A stretch of DNA of 64,000 nt from Saprospiraceae bacterium. Lineage in GTDB: Bacteria; Bacteroidota; Bacteroidia; Chitinophagales; Saprospiraceae. Below, one piece after another: positions 34,482 through 43,632 of this stretch; position 1 is the stretch's first letter; every line of letters begins with the position of its first letter. Location: positions 186,001 through 250,000 of the forward strand of contig JADKAS010000004.1 in NCBI GenBank assembly GCA_016715245.1, given 5' to 3'. Under the pieces are notes generated by a model. It was given only the letters and a program-made list of their open reading frames with translations. It searched no databases and was not told where the DNA came from. Position numbers and translations under genes: made by a program.

Positions 34482-35570
34482 TTATTTCTGAGCGTTTCTG
34501 AAAAGTAAATAAGCAACCAGCGAAAATAACATGTTTGGTATCCAGACACCAATGATAGGTGGTAATGATAAATTGGTTGAAAAAGTCACTGCAAACTTTG
34601 ACAAAATAACAAATGTAGCTCCCAATATGATGCCCACAGCAAGATGTAACCCCATTCCTCCTCTTACCTTGCGTGAAGCGACCACAACGCCTATCAGCGT
34701 CAGTATTAATATGGTAAATGGGTCGGCTGTTCTTCTATATAATTCAATCTGATATTTTTTACCAGAATCAATACCCCTGTCCTTTTCATTTTCCACAAAT
34801 TCCCTGAGATCGCTTGTATTCATCATATCCATTTGTCTGAGGTATCTTACAAAATCGTGAGGTTCAAAAGCCAGAACGGTATCAAGGGGTACCTGGGCTT
34901 CGATTTTTAAAGACTCTTTCTCCTCATTTATTTCTCTTATTTCATAATTACTCAGTCTCCATTTTCCGGTTTCTTTAATGTATTTGATAGAATTGGCTTT
35001 TAAAATGTATATCAGTTTTTCTTTGTCATATTTTTCTATTCTGAAAGTTGTCCCTGAACTGTCACTTGATGAATACGTTCGAAGATAGATCTTTTCATTA
35101 GGACCAATATAAAAATGAGTATTGAAGTTTAAACTGCTTTTCAAACCTTTTCTCACATATTCCGCTTCAAATTCATTTCTTAACCTGTTGCTTTGTGGAA
35201 TAATATAATTGTTTCCCACCCACAAAAGAATTCCCAAAAAGATGGCAGTAATAAAATAGGGCCTTAAAAATCGATTATAGCTGATTTTAGCACTCAGGAT
35301 GCTTATTACCTCCGAATTTTTTGCCATTCTGGAAGTAAAAAATATGACGGATAACAAACAAAACAAAGGCCATAAAAGTCCATTAATCCATGGAATAAAA
35401 TGGAGGTAAAAGTCAAAAACTATTTGTTTCCAGGTAATATTGGCATTTAAAAACCTGTCCGCCATTTCAAAATAATGAACAGTAATAGAGATCATAGTTA
35501 TAAGCACCATCGTAAAAAAGAAGGTGGATAAATATTTTTTAATAATATACAGGTCTAAAATCTTCAGCAT
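34482..35570 (-). CDS. lptG: LptF/LptG-family lipopolysaccharide export permease
   Basis: LptF and LptG form the inner-membrane pair that, with LptB, extracts LPS. I start it at ATG 35570 (MLKILDLYIIKKYLSTFFF), which lies one base after the tgt stop; a longer reading from 35630 would overlap tgt. The resulting 362 residues have helices at about 10-35, 45-70 and 95-115, a beta-jellyroll periplasmic domain, and three C-terminal helices (ILTLIGVVVASRKVRGG, then HLAVGIILG, then IIGVWIPNMLF). It is the last gene of the SPOR-rodA-tgt operon. Whether it is LptF or LptG cannot be said from sequence alone. Confidence 0.85.
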   Translation of the reverse strand: MLKILDLYIIKKYLSTFFFTMVLITMISITVHYFEMADRFLNANITWKQIVFDFYLHFIPWINGLLWPLFCLLSVIFFTSRMAKNSEVISILSAKISYNRFLRPYFITAIFLGILLWVGNNYIIPQSNRLRNEFEAEYVRKGLKSSLNFNTHFYIGPNEKIYLRTYSSSDSSGTTFRIEKYDKEKLIYILKANSIKYIKETGKWRLSNYEIREINEEKESLKIEAQVPLDTVLAFEPHDFVRYLRQMDMMNTSDLREFVENEKDRGIDSGKKYQIELYRRTADPFTILILTLIGVVVASRKVRGGMGLHLAVGIILGATFVILSKFAVTFSTNLSLPPIIGVWIPNMLFSLVAYLLFRNAQK

Positions 35571-35571
35571 A

Positions 35572-36438
35572 TTATAACCTTTGTGATACTTTTCGGACCA
35601 TTTCCGTTTTCCATGAGAAAAATGTACCATCTTTAATCTTTATCCTTGCTTCTCTGACCAGCCATGTAAAAAAACTCAAATTTTGAAGTGATGCTATCTG
35701 TGCTGCCAACATTTCCTCTGTTTTAAACAAATGACGCAGATAGGCTCTGGTATGTACTTTACTTGTCAAAGCCGTACTTTCACTGTCTATCGGGTTAAAA
35801 TCTTCCTGCCATTTAGCATTTTTCATGTTTAAAACACCATTTTTAGTGTATATTATCCCATGTCTTGCATTTCTTGTAGGTAATACACAATCAAACATGT
35901 CAATTCCTAATGAAATACTTTCCAAAATGTTTTCTGGCAGTCCCACCCCCATGAGGTACCTCGGTTTGTCTTTTGGAAGTATATTACACACCAGTTCGGT
36001 CATTGAATACATGTCTTCATGTGGCTCTCCGACGGACAATCCCCCAATGGCATTCAATTCTGCATTTTGCCCGGCAATATACGCAGCTGACTCTTTTCTC
36101 AAATCCGGAAAGGTACTGCCCTGCACTATAGGTGCCAGCGTTTGTGAATAACCATAGACTGGTTGTGTTTTATTAAATTGCACAAAACACCTGTCTAACC
36201 ATCGATGTGTCATTAACATACTTTTTCTGGCATAATTGTATGCACAGGGGTAAGGAGTACATTCATCAAAAGCCATGATGATATCCGCCCCAATAACTCT
36301 TTGAATATCCATTACATTTTCCGGCGAAAAAAAATGTTTTGAACCATCTATATGCGACTGAAATTTAACACCCTCTTCGGTAATTTTCCGCATTCCTTTT
36401 AGGGAATAAACCTGATATCCCCCACTATCCGTCAGCAT
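35572..36438 (-). CDS. tgt: tRNA-guanine transglycosylase (Tgt), C-terminal 288 residues of a broken gene
   Basis: Tgt exchanges guanine-34 of GUN tRNAs for a queuine precursor. The fragment keeps the active-site Asp in LTDSGGYQV, DECTPYP, GGLSVGEP, the nucleophile Asp in MFDCVLPTRN and the TRAYLRHLF end. The zinc-ligand Cys motif is replaced by SESTALTS; Bacteroidota enzymes commonly lack these Cys. The first residues (MLTDSGG) correspond to about residue 90 of the intact family, so the ATG at 36438 is internal. The missing N-terminus is partly present upstream (36432-36602) in another frame, with about 33 codons (including NTYHLYLRPG) deleted. The fragment alone is unlikely to be active. 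Confidence 0.9.
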   Translation of the reverse strand: MLTDSGGYQVYSLKGMRKITEEGVKFQSHIDGSKHFFSPENVMDIQRVIGADIIMAFDECTPYPCAYNYARKSMLMTHRWLDRCFVQFNKTQPVYGYSQTLAPIVQGSTFPDLRKESAAYIAGQNAELNAIGGLSVGEPHEDMYSMTELVCNILPKDKPRYLMGVGLPENILESISLGIDMFDCVLPTRNARHGIIYTKNGVLNMKNAKWQEDFNPIDSESTALTSKVHTRAYLRHLFKTEEMLAAQIASLQNLSFFTWLVREARIKIKDGTFFSWKTEMVRKVSQRL

Positions 36439-36602
36439 AGGAGCATCAATTGGGTTTTTAATTCTTCCTGATGAATTGCTTTGACAGTTCCCTGAGTGCC
36501 CACAGGCATAAATACAGGAGTTTTTATTTCACCATGATCAGTGTATAAGATTCCTGCACGTGCAGAACTTTTGTCATCTGCTTTTTCTATGGTAAATTTC
36601 AT
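36432..36602 (-). pseudogene. tgt: N-terminal fragment of tgt
   Basis: ATG 36602 starts MKFTIEKADDKSSARAGIL, and the homology continues through TPVFMPVGTQGTVKAIHQEELKTQ, the true Tgt N-terminus, for 50 residues; it then hits TGA at 36432-36434. Joining it to the downstream ORF needs about 100 bases (3n+1) that are absent; adding them gives 376 residues, the family length. It starts 2 bases after the rodA stop. Confidence 0.85.
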
Positions 36603-36604
36603 AT

Positions 36605-38008
36605 TTATGCTATGGTCATTTTGTTTTGGTTCATTTTAATGACAATACCTATCAAAACAGTAAACATGACCAGTGAAGACCCCCCTTTACTCAAGAAAGG
36701 CAGGGGAATACCTACCACCGGCAATAATCCCATGGCCATTCCCAGATTTATTATAAAATGGAAAAATATAATGCCTCCGACACTATAACAAAATCCTTTA
36801 ATAAATTCAAGTCTCGTTTTTTCTGCAATGGCAAAACATCTCAAAATGATAATGGTAAATAAAATAACAATACCTATACTTCCTACAAATCCTTGCTCCT
36901 CTGCAATGGACGTAAAAATAAAATCCGTACTTTGTTCAGGTACATAATTCAATTTTGTCATTTCTCCCTTTAAATATCCCTTGCCGGCAAATCCCCCCGA
37001 GCCAATAGCCAGCTTGGACTGGATAATATTATATAATGATCCTCTCGGATCACATCTTTCCGGTCGTAACCATACATTGATTCTTTCCTGCTGATGAGGT
37101 TTCAGAACATTGTCAATGACAAATTCTGAAAAAAAGGCCAGTCCTATGGCAACCACCAATAAAGAAGACATGATAAACGGTATTTTAAAGTTTCTGTTGT
37201 ACGTTAAAAAAATTGAATACACTATAAAACCACCTCCGAAAGGGATGAGTGCTAATTTGTGTTCATTATTCACATATAAAAAAACAGAAACCGCCAGCAA
37301 GGCAAGGATATAACCTGAAGCTTTACCAACCGGCAATTGGTCATACATCAATACTGAAATACCCAGCATAAACGCAACCAATGTCACCAATAAAGGTGAA
37401 AAAACCAATGAAGTAATAAATATGGTGACCAGACCTATAGCGGTAAGGTAAAACCAATATGACATGCCCTTTCTGAACATAAGTATAAAAAATGAAAAAA
37501 ATACCATGGCAGAACCCGCATCCGGTTGCAATAAAATCAATAAAGCCGGTATCATAAAAACTCCAATCGCTGTCCATAAAGTATTACTGTCAAGGTAGTT
37601 TTTTTTATTAAAACTTAAATAACTCGCCAAGGCAAGTGCAGTACCCAATTTTGCCCATTCTGACGGCTGAAATGAAAAAAAACCAAAATCAAACCATGCT
37701 TTGGCACCGTTTATTACCGTTCCGAAAATCAGAACGAGAACGAGAAATAAAAGGGAAATGACATAGATAGGCACAGCAAATGTATTCCAGAATTTCCAGT
37801 CAAGGGTCAACACAACGATAAATATGATTAAAGATATAGCAATCCACAACGTCTGAGATCCGATCGGAGTGCGAACATCCAAAAACTGCAGAGGAACTTC
37901 AGGGTCGTAAACAGTTGAATATATCATAAACCATCCTATAGTAACCAAACTTAGATAGGAAGATATTAATATCCAGTCAAGCGAACTTTTAGTCCTTGTT
38001 GCTTTCAT
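36605..38008 (-). CDS. rodA: Rod-shape-determining protein RodA (SEDS peptidoglycan polymerase)
   Basis: The 467-residue polytopic protein has about 12 hydrophobic helices. Its SEDS signatures are GAKAWFDFGFFSFQPSEWAKLG (split by about residue 108), LQPDAGSAMVFF, YVPEQSTDFIFTSIAEEQGFVG and the end GIPLPFLSKGGSSLV. RodA polymerises lipid II for side-wall growth together with a class B PBP, which is not in this window. In the operon it lies between the SPOR-domain gene (9 bases) and tgt (2 bases). RodA rather than FtsW is preferred from the extended length and the pairing with shape or envelope genes. Confidence 0.9.
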   Translation of the reverse strand: MKATRTKSSLDWILISSYLSLVTIGWFMIYSTVYDPEVPLQFLDVRTPIGSQTLWIAISLIIFIVVLTLDWKFWNTFAVPIYVISLLFLVLVLIFGTVINGAKAWFDFGFFSFQPSEWAKLGTALALASYLSFNKKNYLDSNTLWTAIGVFMIPALLILLQPDAGSAMVFFSFFILMFRKGMSYWFYLTAIGLVTIFITSLVFSPLLVTLVAFMLGISVLMYDQLPVGKASGYILALLAVSVFLYVNNEHKLALIPFGGGFIVYSIFLTYNRNFKIPFIMSSLLVVAIGLAFFSEFVIDNVLKPHQQERINVWLRPERCDPRGSLYNIIQSKLAIGSGGFAGKGYLKGEMTKLNYVPEQSTDFIFTSIAEEQGFVGSIGIVILFTIIILRCFAIAEKTRLEFIKGFCYSVGGIIFFHFIINLGMAMGLLPVVGIPLPFLSKGGSSLVMFTVLIGIVIKMNQNKMTIA

Positions 38009-38017
38009 TAAGAGAAA

Positions 38018-38434
38018 TTATTTATTAACCAGAGTCTTTTTACTTATATGATCGTAAACCGGAGTAGCTGCAGGAAAAGTTTTTTTGAGCTCCAGCAAAA
38101 ATGGCATCATCTTGTTTTTATCATAAAAAGCGCCGACCCTGACCTGGTAATAGGGAACAATATGTTTCCATTCCAAAGAAATATCAGGATATATGGATAT
38201 AAATTTACTTTTGGCAGTTTCCATTTCCCTGCGGTCATCCGTGGTTATAATCTGTATTCGCCATGCTTTAACTTTTTCATTTGTTTTGCCATACAATACA
38301 AATTCTTCCATCATGGCAGTGACAGAAGCAGGTTCTCTTAATATAACACTACCCTGACCGATTCCAACAAAACCAATGTTCATTTGGATCAGAATGATTA
38401 ATATCGTATGTTTATTAAAATTAAATACGCTCAA
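38018..38434 (-). CDS. SPOR-domain protein with signal peptide
   Basis: The 138-residue protein has an N-terminal hydrophobic segment (about 9-26, ending GIGQ) that is a signal peptide or anchor, and a C-terminal SPOR domain (about 58-130: WRIQIITTDDRREMETAKSK, then YYQVRVGAFYDKNK). SPOR domains bind denuded septal peptidoglycan. It is the first gene of the rodA-tgt-lptG operon, which fits a cell-wall role. A promoter lies about 20 bases upstream. Confidence 0.82.
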   Translation of the reverse strand: MSVFNFNKHTILIILIQMNIGFVGIGQGSVILREPASVTAMMEEFVLYGKTNEKVKAWRIQIITTDDRREMETAKSKFISIYPDISLEWKHIVPYYQVRVGAFYDKNKMMPFLLELKKTFPAATPVYDHISKKTLVNK

Positions 38435-38453
38435 AGTATCATTAATTTATTGG

Positions 38454-38487
38454 CAAAGATATCAATAATTATGGTCTTTTACGCCAA
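38454..38487 (-). promoter_or_regulatory. Promoter of the SPOR-rodA-tgt-lptG operon
   Basis: Minus strand TTGG (38487-38484), 23-base spacer, TATCTTTG (38461-38454). Transcription would start about 13 bases before the ATG. Confidence 0.5.
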
Positions 38488-38675
38488 TACAACGTATATA
38501 ATACTTTAAATCATTGAAATTTTTCCTAAAAAATGGCAAAAAATCATGTCAGGATACGAAATGAAAATACTAAAAAAAAAAGATTCAAATTTTATGTTCT
38601 GATAATAAATTTTGAAGATATTTTTGTCACGAAGTCGCTCAATTGTTTAATTTTTAGTTAATTTTTTTTATTTTT

Positions 38676-38706
38676 TTGTCTTTTTAATATTAAAAATTTA
38701 ACTTTG
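38676..38706 (+). promoter_or_regulatory. Promoter of the acyl-CoA dehydrogenase gene
   Basis: TTG (38676-38678, within TTTG), 20-base spacer, TAACTTTG (38699-38706). Both elements and the spacing match the Bacteroidota consensus; the leader is about 20 bases. Confidence 0.65.
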
Positions 38707-38732
38707 AGTTTAATTTTTAAAAAAATTGTACC

Positions 38733-40535
38733 ATGGCAACTGATACCCTCATCCGTGAAATGCTCTCAGGAGGACATTTTTTAGTGTCCAACACAGATTA
38801 CAAAGATATTTTTATTCCTGAAGATTCATCGGAAGAACAGGAAATGATTCGTCAAACCATTCGTGATTTTATCCAGCAGGAAATCCGCCCCCATACAGAT
38901 CGAATTGAAAAACTTGAAGAAGGACTTATTCCCTCCATTATGGAAAAGTTTGCCGAACTTGGTTTTTTTGGTACGCACATGCCTGAAAATTACGGCGGAA
39001 GTGCGATGGATTTTATTACCAACACTATCATCGGTGAAGAAGTAGGTCCTTCTGGTTCTTTCAGTGTAAGTTACAACGCCCATTCCGGAATCGGCATGCT
39101 TCCCATCCTCTATTTTGGCACCGAAGCACAAAAAAAGAAATATTTACCGGGTCTCATTGATGGGTCACTGAAATCATCATATTGCCTCACCGAACCTTCC
39201 AGTGGATCGGATGCCCTTGCTGCAAAAACGACTGCCATCCTGAATCCGGAAAAAACACATTATATCTTAAATGGTCAGAAGATGTGGATTACCAATGCAG
39301 GGTTTGCAGATATTTTTACAGTATTTGCTCAGGCAGATGGCGATAAATTTACCGGTTTTATCATTGAAAAAAATTCAGAAGGTCTTACTCTTGGTGCAGA
39401 AGAAAAAAAGTTGGGTATTAAAGGTTCTTCGACAAGAATGGTGTTTCTCGAAAATGTAAAAGTTCCGGTGGAAAATGTTTTAGGTGATATCGGAAAAGGT
39501 CACCTTATTGCTTTTAATGTTTTAAATATAGGCAGGTTCAAATTAGGTGCTTCAACCATGGGAGCTTCTAAAATGTTGGTCAATGTATCCACAGAATATG
39601 CCACAGAAAGAGAACAATTTGACACCAAAATTGCTCAATTTGGTGCCATTAAACACAAACTGGCCGAACAAACCATTCGGTCATTTATTTCGGAATCTAT
39701 TGTGTACAGAGCCGCTCATTCTATCCAGCAAATGGAAGAAAAAACAAAATCAGACGGCATGTCATTTGAAGAAAGTAAACTGGAAGCCGCTGAAGAATAT
39801 GCCCTTGAATGCTCAATTATAAAAGTGGTTTGTTCCGAAGTTCTTGATTTTTGTGTGGATGAAGCTGTTCAGATATTCGGAGGAATGGGATATTCTGAGG
39901 AAGGTTATGTAGCCAGAGCCTATAGAGACAGTAGAATTAACAGAATTTTTGAAGGCACCAATGAAATCAACAGACTATTGATTATCAGCACCTTACTAAA
40001 AAGGGCGATGAAAGGAAAATTGGATCTTATGACACCGGCAATGGCTGTTCAGAAAGAACTGATGGAAGGGGTCACAGGTGATATACAATTTTCCGGACCT
40101 TACCCCGAAGAACAAAAGGCTTTGTCTTCTTACAAAAAAGTGTTAATCATGTTATTGGGTACGGCTGCGCAAAAAGCCATGTCCGGCGGTTTAGATTTGA
40201 AAACTGAACAGGAAATCGTTTTAGATTTGTCCGAACTTATTATCGAAATATACAATACAGAATCAGCCCTTCTTCGCTGCATGAAAAGAAGTGAAATGGC
40301 TGAGAGATTTGATATGGATTTGGATAAAAGTCTGATACAGACAATCTTTCATGATGCCAACAACAAAGTATACACAACATGCCTTACTTTAACAGGCAAT
40401 TTTATTGATGACAGTCTTAAAGCAGGGTATATCAGCGGCATCAGAAAATTCACAAAATATCCGTTGCAGAATACCAAAGAAAACAGACGGAAAATCGCCA
40501 ATGCCGTCATTGATAAAAAAGGATATTGTTTTTGA
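38733..40535 (+). CDS. Acyl-CoA dehydrogenase (long, two-part form)
   Basis: The 600-residue FAD enzyme oxidises acyl-CoA to trans-2-enoyl-CoA. The N-terminal two thirds have the usual blocks: PENYGGSAMDF, SYCLTEPSSGSDA (about 150-162), KMWITNAGFADIFTVFAQ, ERxQFDTKIAQFGAIKHKLAE and QIFGGMGYSEEGYVARAYRD. RIFEGTNEINR contains the likely catalytic Glu. The C-terminal 180 residues form the extra helical domain of VLCAD-type dehydrogenases. It stands alone with a strong promoter, without electron-transfer flavoprotein or thiolase genes nearby. Confidence 0.93.
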   Translation: MATDTLIREMLSGGHFLVSNTDYKDIFIPEDSSEEQEMIRQTIRDFIQQEIRPHTDRIEKLEEGLIPSIMEKFAELGFFGTHMPENYGGSAMDFITNTIIGEEVGPSGSFSVSYNAHSGIGMLPILYFGTEAQKKKYLPGLIDGSLKSSYCLTEPSSGSDALAAKTTAILNPEKTHYILNGQKMWITNAGFADIFTVFAQADGDKFTGFIIEKNSEGLTLGAEEKKLGIKGSSTRMVFLENVKVPVENVLGDIGKGHLIAFNVLNIGRFKLGASTMGASKMLVNVSTEYATEREQFDTKIAQFGAIKHKLAEQTIRSFISESIVYRAAHSIQQMEEKTKSDGMSFEESKLEAAEEYALECSIIKVVCSEVLDFCVDEAVQIFGGMGYSEEGYVARAYRDSRINRIFEGTNEINRLLIISTLLKRAMKGKLDLMTPAMAVQKELMEGVTGDIQFSGPYPEEQKALSSYKKVLIMLLGTAAQKAMSGGLDLKTEQEIVLDLSELIIEIYNTESALLRCMKRSEMAERFDMDLDKSLIQTIFHDANNKVYTTCLTLTGNFIDDSLKAGYISGIRKFTKYPLQNTKENRRKIANAVIDKKGYCF

Positions 40536-40716
40536 TGTCACGAAGCTTCAATGGTTTGCCTTTAAATGCCGTAAAGTTGTGAAAATGTACCATTTTGTTG
40601 TCAGGTAAAAATTTCAGATTTTACATTTTGAATTTGTGCGTTATTATTCTGAATGATAAACTTTTCATGGTAACCATAGTTTTATTTGAAAGGCTCTTTA
40701 AAGCGCAAAACTGTTT

Positions 40717-41991
40717 ATGAACATCAAAAAAATAAGCTTACTCACCGTTGGCGATGAAATACTTATAGGACAAATTGTAGATACTAATTCTGCATGGTTG
40801 GGCGAAAAATTATCCGCTTTGGGAATTATCCCCCAGTCCCTAATTTCTGTAGGTGACAACCAGGACAAAATAACAGAGACATTAACTTTACTAACTGAAC
40901 AAAACGATTTGGTTATTATGACAGGAGGGCTCGGTCCCACCAAAGATGATATTACCGTAAAATCCATTGCAGATTTTCTGAAAACACCTCTGATTTTTAA
41001 TGAAATAGTTTATGAAAGAATAAAAACGATTTTTGAAAAACTCCAAAGACCGTTGTCACCTTCACACAAACAACAGTGTTATTTGCCTGAAGGTGTGGAA
41101 ATCCTTCATAATAGCATGGGCACTGCCCCAGGTATGTTATTTAAAGTAAGGCAATGTTTGTTGGTTTCTCTTCCCGGTGTTCCGTATGAAATGAAAGCTA
41201 TTATGGAGGAAGAAGTTATACCTAAAATTCTAATGCCGGCTTTACACGAAACTATGCTTCAGGAGACATTTGTAGTAGCCGGAAAAGGAGAAACGGAAAT
41301 TGAAGACAGTCTGAAAGATACCATACAACAGATGCCTGATTATTTTTCTGTCGCTTATCTACCAGGACTAGGACAAGTCAGGTTAAGACTTACCGCCAGG
41401 GGTAATTTCGCTTCAGAAATATTGGAAAAACAGTTTGCCGGATTTTCTGAGAATGTAAGTTCTGTTTTAGGCTCTAGCCTTATAGGAAAAGGAGACACCA
41501 ATCTAGAAACGGTGATCGGCGGTTTCTGTAATTCGTATTCCTTAAAAATAGGAACGTTGGAAAGTTGCACGGGTGGCAGAGTTAGTGCAAGATTGGCTTC
41601 CGTAGCAGGTGCATCAGCCTATTACACCGGCGGAATCATAGCATACACCAATGAAATCAAAAACCGGATCGTCGGCGTACCTGACAATATCCTGAATACC
41701 TATGGCGCCGAAAGTGAAGAGACGGTAAAATCAATGGTAGAAAATGGAATAAAAGTACTGGATGTAGACGTAGCCGTAGCCATCAGTGGAATTGCCGGTC
41801 CAACCGGAGGCAGCCCTGAAAAACCTGTAGGAACAGTGTGGATAGCTGTTGGCAACAGCACAAATGTGGAAACCAGATTGCTGAAATTCGGTAAAAAGCG
41901 GGAACAAAACATCACCCTGGCAACACAGGCTGCTTTAAATATACTGAGGTTGTTTTTACTTAAATATTATGTAACTGAAGCTGAAAAATAA
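40717..41991 (+). CDS. cinA: CinA family protein (nicotinamide-nucleotide amidohydrolase / competence-damage protein)
   Basis: The 424-residue protein joins an N-terminal molybdopterin-binding-like (COG1058) domain (LLTVGDEILIGQIVDTNS at about 6-23, TGGLGPTKDDIT, LPGVPYEM) to a C-terminal PncC domain (LESCTGGRVSARLA, GGIIAYTNEIKN, SGIAGPTGGSPEKPVGTVWIA). The C-terminal part deamidates NMN in pyridine-nucleotide recycling; the N-terminal part can have ADP-ribose pyrophosphatase activity in homologues. It stands alone, 180 bases after the acyl-CoA dehydrogenase gene. Confidence 0.94.
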   Translation: MNIKKISLLTVGDEILIGQIVDTNSAWLGEKLSALGIIPQSLISVGDNQDKITETLTLLTEQNDLVIMTGGLGPTKDDITVKSIADFLKTPLIFNEIVYERIKTIFEKLQRPLSPSHKQQCYLPEGVEILHNSMGTAPGMLFKVRQCLLVSLPGVPYEMKAIMEEEVIPKILMPALHETMLQETFVVAGKGETEIEDSLKDTIQQMPDYFSVAYLPGLGQVRLRLTARGNFASEILEKQFAGFSENVSSVLGSSLIGKGDTNLETVIGGFCNSYSLKIGTLESCTGGRVSARLASVAGASAYYTGGIIAYTNEIKNRIVGVPDNILNTYGAESEETVKSMVENGIKVLDVDVAVAISGIAGPTGGSPEKPVGTVWIAVGNSTNVETRLLKFGKKREQNITLATQAALNILRLFLLKYYVTEAEK

Positions 41992-42238
41992 TAATCTGAT
42001 ATAGTTGTGCATTAATTTTTTGGTTACGACAACTATCTGCATGGTGTTTTTTATTATGAAATTCAAAGGTTAGAGAATAATAAGATTCTTGATGGTTATT
42101 CTATTAATCCTTTTCATTTTTGGTTGATAAAATGAGTTTTAATACATTTCTGAAAAAGATATTTTTCTGAAAAAAGAAATATCATCATAATAAAATCAAA
42201 AAACAATAAACTTTAAGGCATTTCTTTAATAAACAGGG
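41992..42238. other. AT-rich intergenic region, no gene seen
   Basis: About 250 bases without an open frame of note. A weak hairpin, GATATTT / AAATATC, lies near 42158-42183 with no T-run. Nothing else is recognised before the promoter at 42239. Confidence 0.5.
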
Positions 42239-42266
42239 TTTGAAAGAAATAATTTCCTTAATTTTG
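42239..42266 (+). promoter_or_regulatory. Putative promoter of the E2 gene
   Basis: TTTG (42239-42242), 16-base spacer, TAATTTTG (42259-42266). The -7 box is perfect; the spacer is a little short. Confidence 0.5.
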
Positions 42267-42293
42267 CGCTTCAAAACCTGAAAAGTACATAGG

Positions 42294-43628
42294 ATGGCGA
42301 GAGTAGAATTGATTATGCCCAAAATGGGAGAAAGTATTATGGAGGCTACTATTTTGAAATGGGTAAAAAAACCCGGTGACAAAATAGCATTGGACGAAAC
42401 AGTACTTGAAATTGCAACCGATAAAGTGGATTCTGAAATACCTTCCCCTGTGGAAGGAACTTTGATAGAATCGCTTTATCCGGAAGATTCGGTGGTCGAA
42501 ATCGGTAAAGTGATTGCTATTATTGAAACAGAAGCAGGACAAATTTCTCCTTCGCTCGCTGTGGCAGAAAAAGCAGAAGCACCCACACAAGTACCAGCAC
42601 CGTTAGCTTCTTTGGAAAAATCAGAAACACCGCAGCCAGCTTCTTCTTCAGCCCCTGTTTTCGAAAGTACATCAGAAGATGTACGGTTTTATTCTCCCCT
42701 GGTCAAAAATATGGCAAAACAGGAAGGAATTTCTTTTTCCGAATTGAGTACGGTGCCTGGAACCGGCAATAGCGGCAGGGTAACCAAACAAGATATGGTA
42801 ATGTATCTTCAGAACAGAGGCAATTCAATGACCTCTGCTAAGCAAACGGTGACGGGCTCTCCTGTTCAAACTCCGGCACCAAATGTGACTTCGGGTACTC
42901 CAAGTGTTTCATTCGGAGGCAATGTCGAAATTATCGAGATGGACAGAATGAGAAAGTTGATTGCAGACCACATGGTCATGTCCAAACAAACCTCTCCACA
43001 TGTTACTTCATTCGTAGAAGCCGATGTGACCAATCTGGTAGTATGGAGAGAAAAAAACAAAAGGAAGTTTAGTGAAAAATATGGTGAAAACATCACCTTT
43101 ACACCCCTTTTTATTGAAGCCGTCGTCAAAGCCATCAAGGATTTTCCTATGGTCAATATTTCTTTGGATGGGTACAAAATCATAAGGAAAAAAGAAATTA
43201 ATATAGGGATGGCAGCTGCCCTTCCCAGCGGAAATCTAATCGTTCCTGTAATAAAAAATGCAGACCATCTTAATCTTGTAGGTTTGACAAAAATGGTCAA
43301 TGATCTGGCAGGAAGAGCAAGAGAAAATAAATTAAAGCCGGAAGAAATTAAGGATGGAACATTCACATTGACTAATGTAGGTACTTTTGGAAATGTAATG
43401 GGTACACCGATTATTAATCAACCTCAGGTAGCGATTCTTGCTACAGGTTCAATAAAGAAAAAACCAGCCGTCATCGAAACAGAATTTGGCGATGTAATTG
43501 CCATTCGCCATATGATGTTTTTATCGCTTTCTTATGACCACAGAGTTGTGGATGGTTCATTGGGCGGTTCTTTTTTGAGGAGAATCGCAGACTATCTTGA
43601 AAAGTTTGATTCAGAACAAAGTATTTAA
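42294..43628 (+). CDS. 2-oxoacid dehydrogenase E2 (lipoyl acyltransferase)
   Basis: The 444-residue core subunit transfers acyl groups from lipoamide to CoA. It has one lipoyl domain with the lipoylated Lys44 (ATDKVDSE), an Ala/Pro/Glu-rich linker, and a peripheral-subunit (E3/E1) binding domain at about 125-165 (SPLVKNMAKQEGIS...GSGRVTKQD-like). The catalytic domain ends in LSYDHRVVDG with the active His and Asp. Single lipoyl domain and sequence style fit a branched-chain or pyruvate complex; the substrate cannot be fixed. E1 genes are absent here; an E3 gene is at 1765-3165. The OmpA-family gene begins 4 bases downstream. Confidence 0.92.
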   Translation: MARVELIMPKMGESIMEATILKWVKKPGDKIALDETVLEIATDKVDSEIPSPVEGTLIESLYPEDSVVEIGKVIAIIETEAGQISPSLAVAEKAEAPTQVPAPLASLEKSETPQPASSSAPVFESTSEDVRFYSPLVKNMAKQEGISFSELSTVPGTGNSGRVTKQDMVMYLQNRGNSMTSAKQTVTGSPVQTPAPNVTSGTPSVSFGGNVEIIEMDRMRKLIADHMVMSKQTSPHVTSFVEADVTNLVVWREKNKRKFSEKYGENITFTPLFIEAVVKAIKDFPMVNISLDGYKIIRKKEINIGMAAALPSGNLIVPVIKNADHLNLVGLTKMVNDLAGRARENKLKPEEIKDGTFTLTNVGTFGNVMGTPIINQPQVAILATGSIKKKPAVIETEFGDVIAIRHMMFLSLSYDHRVVDGSLGGSFLRRIADYLEKFDSEQSI

Positions 43629-43632
43629 CGGA

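Noticed and set aside
35572..36438. Loss of the zinc-ligand Cys motif in Tgt
   Set aside because: From memory, Bacteroidota Tgt proteins generally lack these Cys, so it is not a sign of decay in this copy.
38625..40545. TGTCACGAAG occurring before (38625) and after (40536) the acyl-CoA dehydrogenase gene, like direct repeats of an insertion
   Set aside because: Only ten bases, no element-like features, and the gene has its own consensus promoter; chance is likely in AT-rich DNA.
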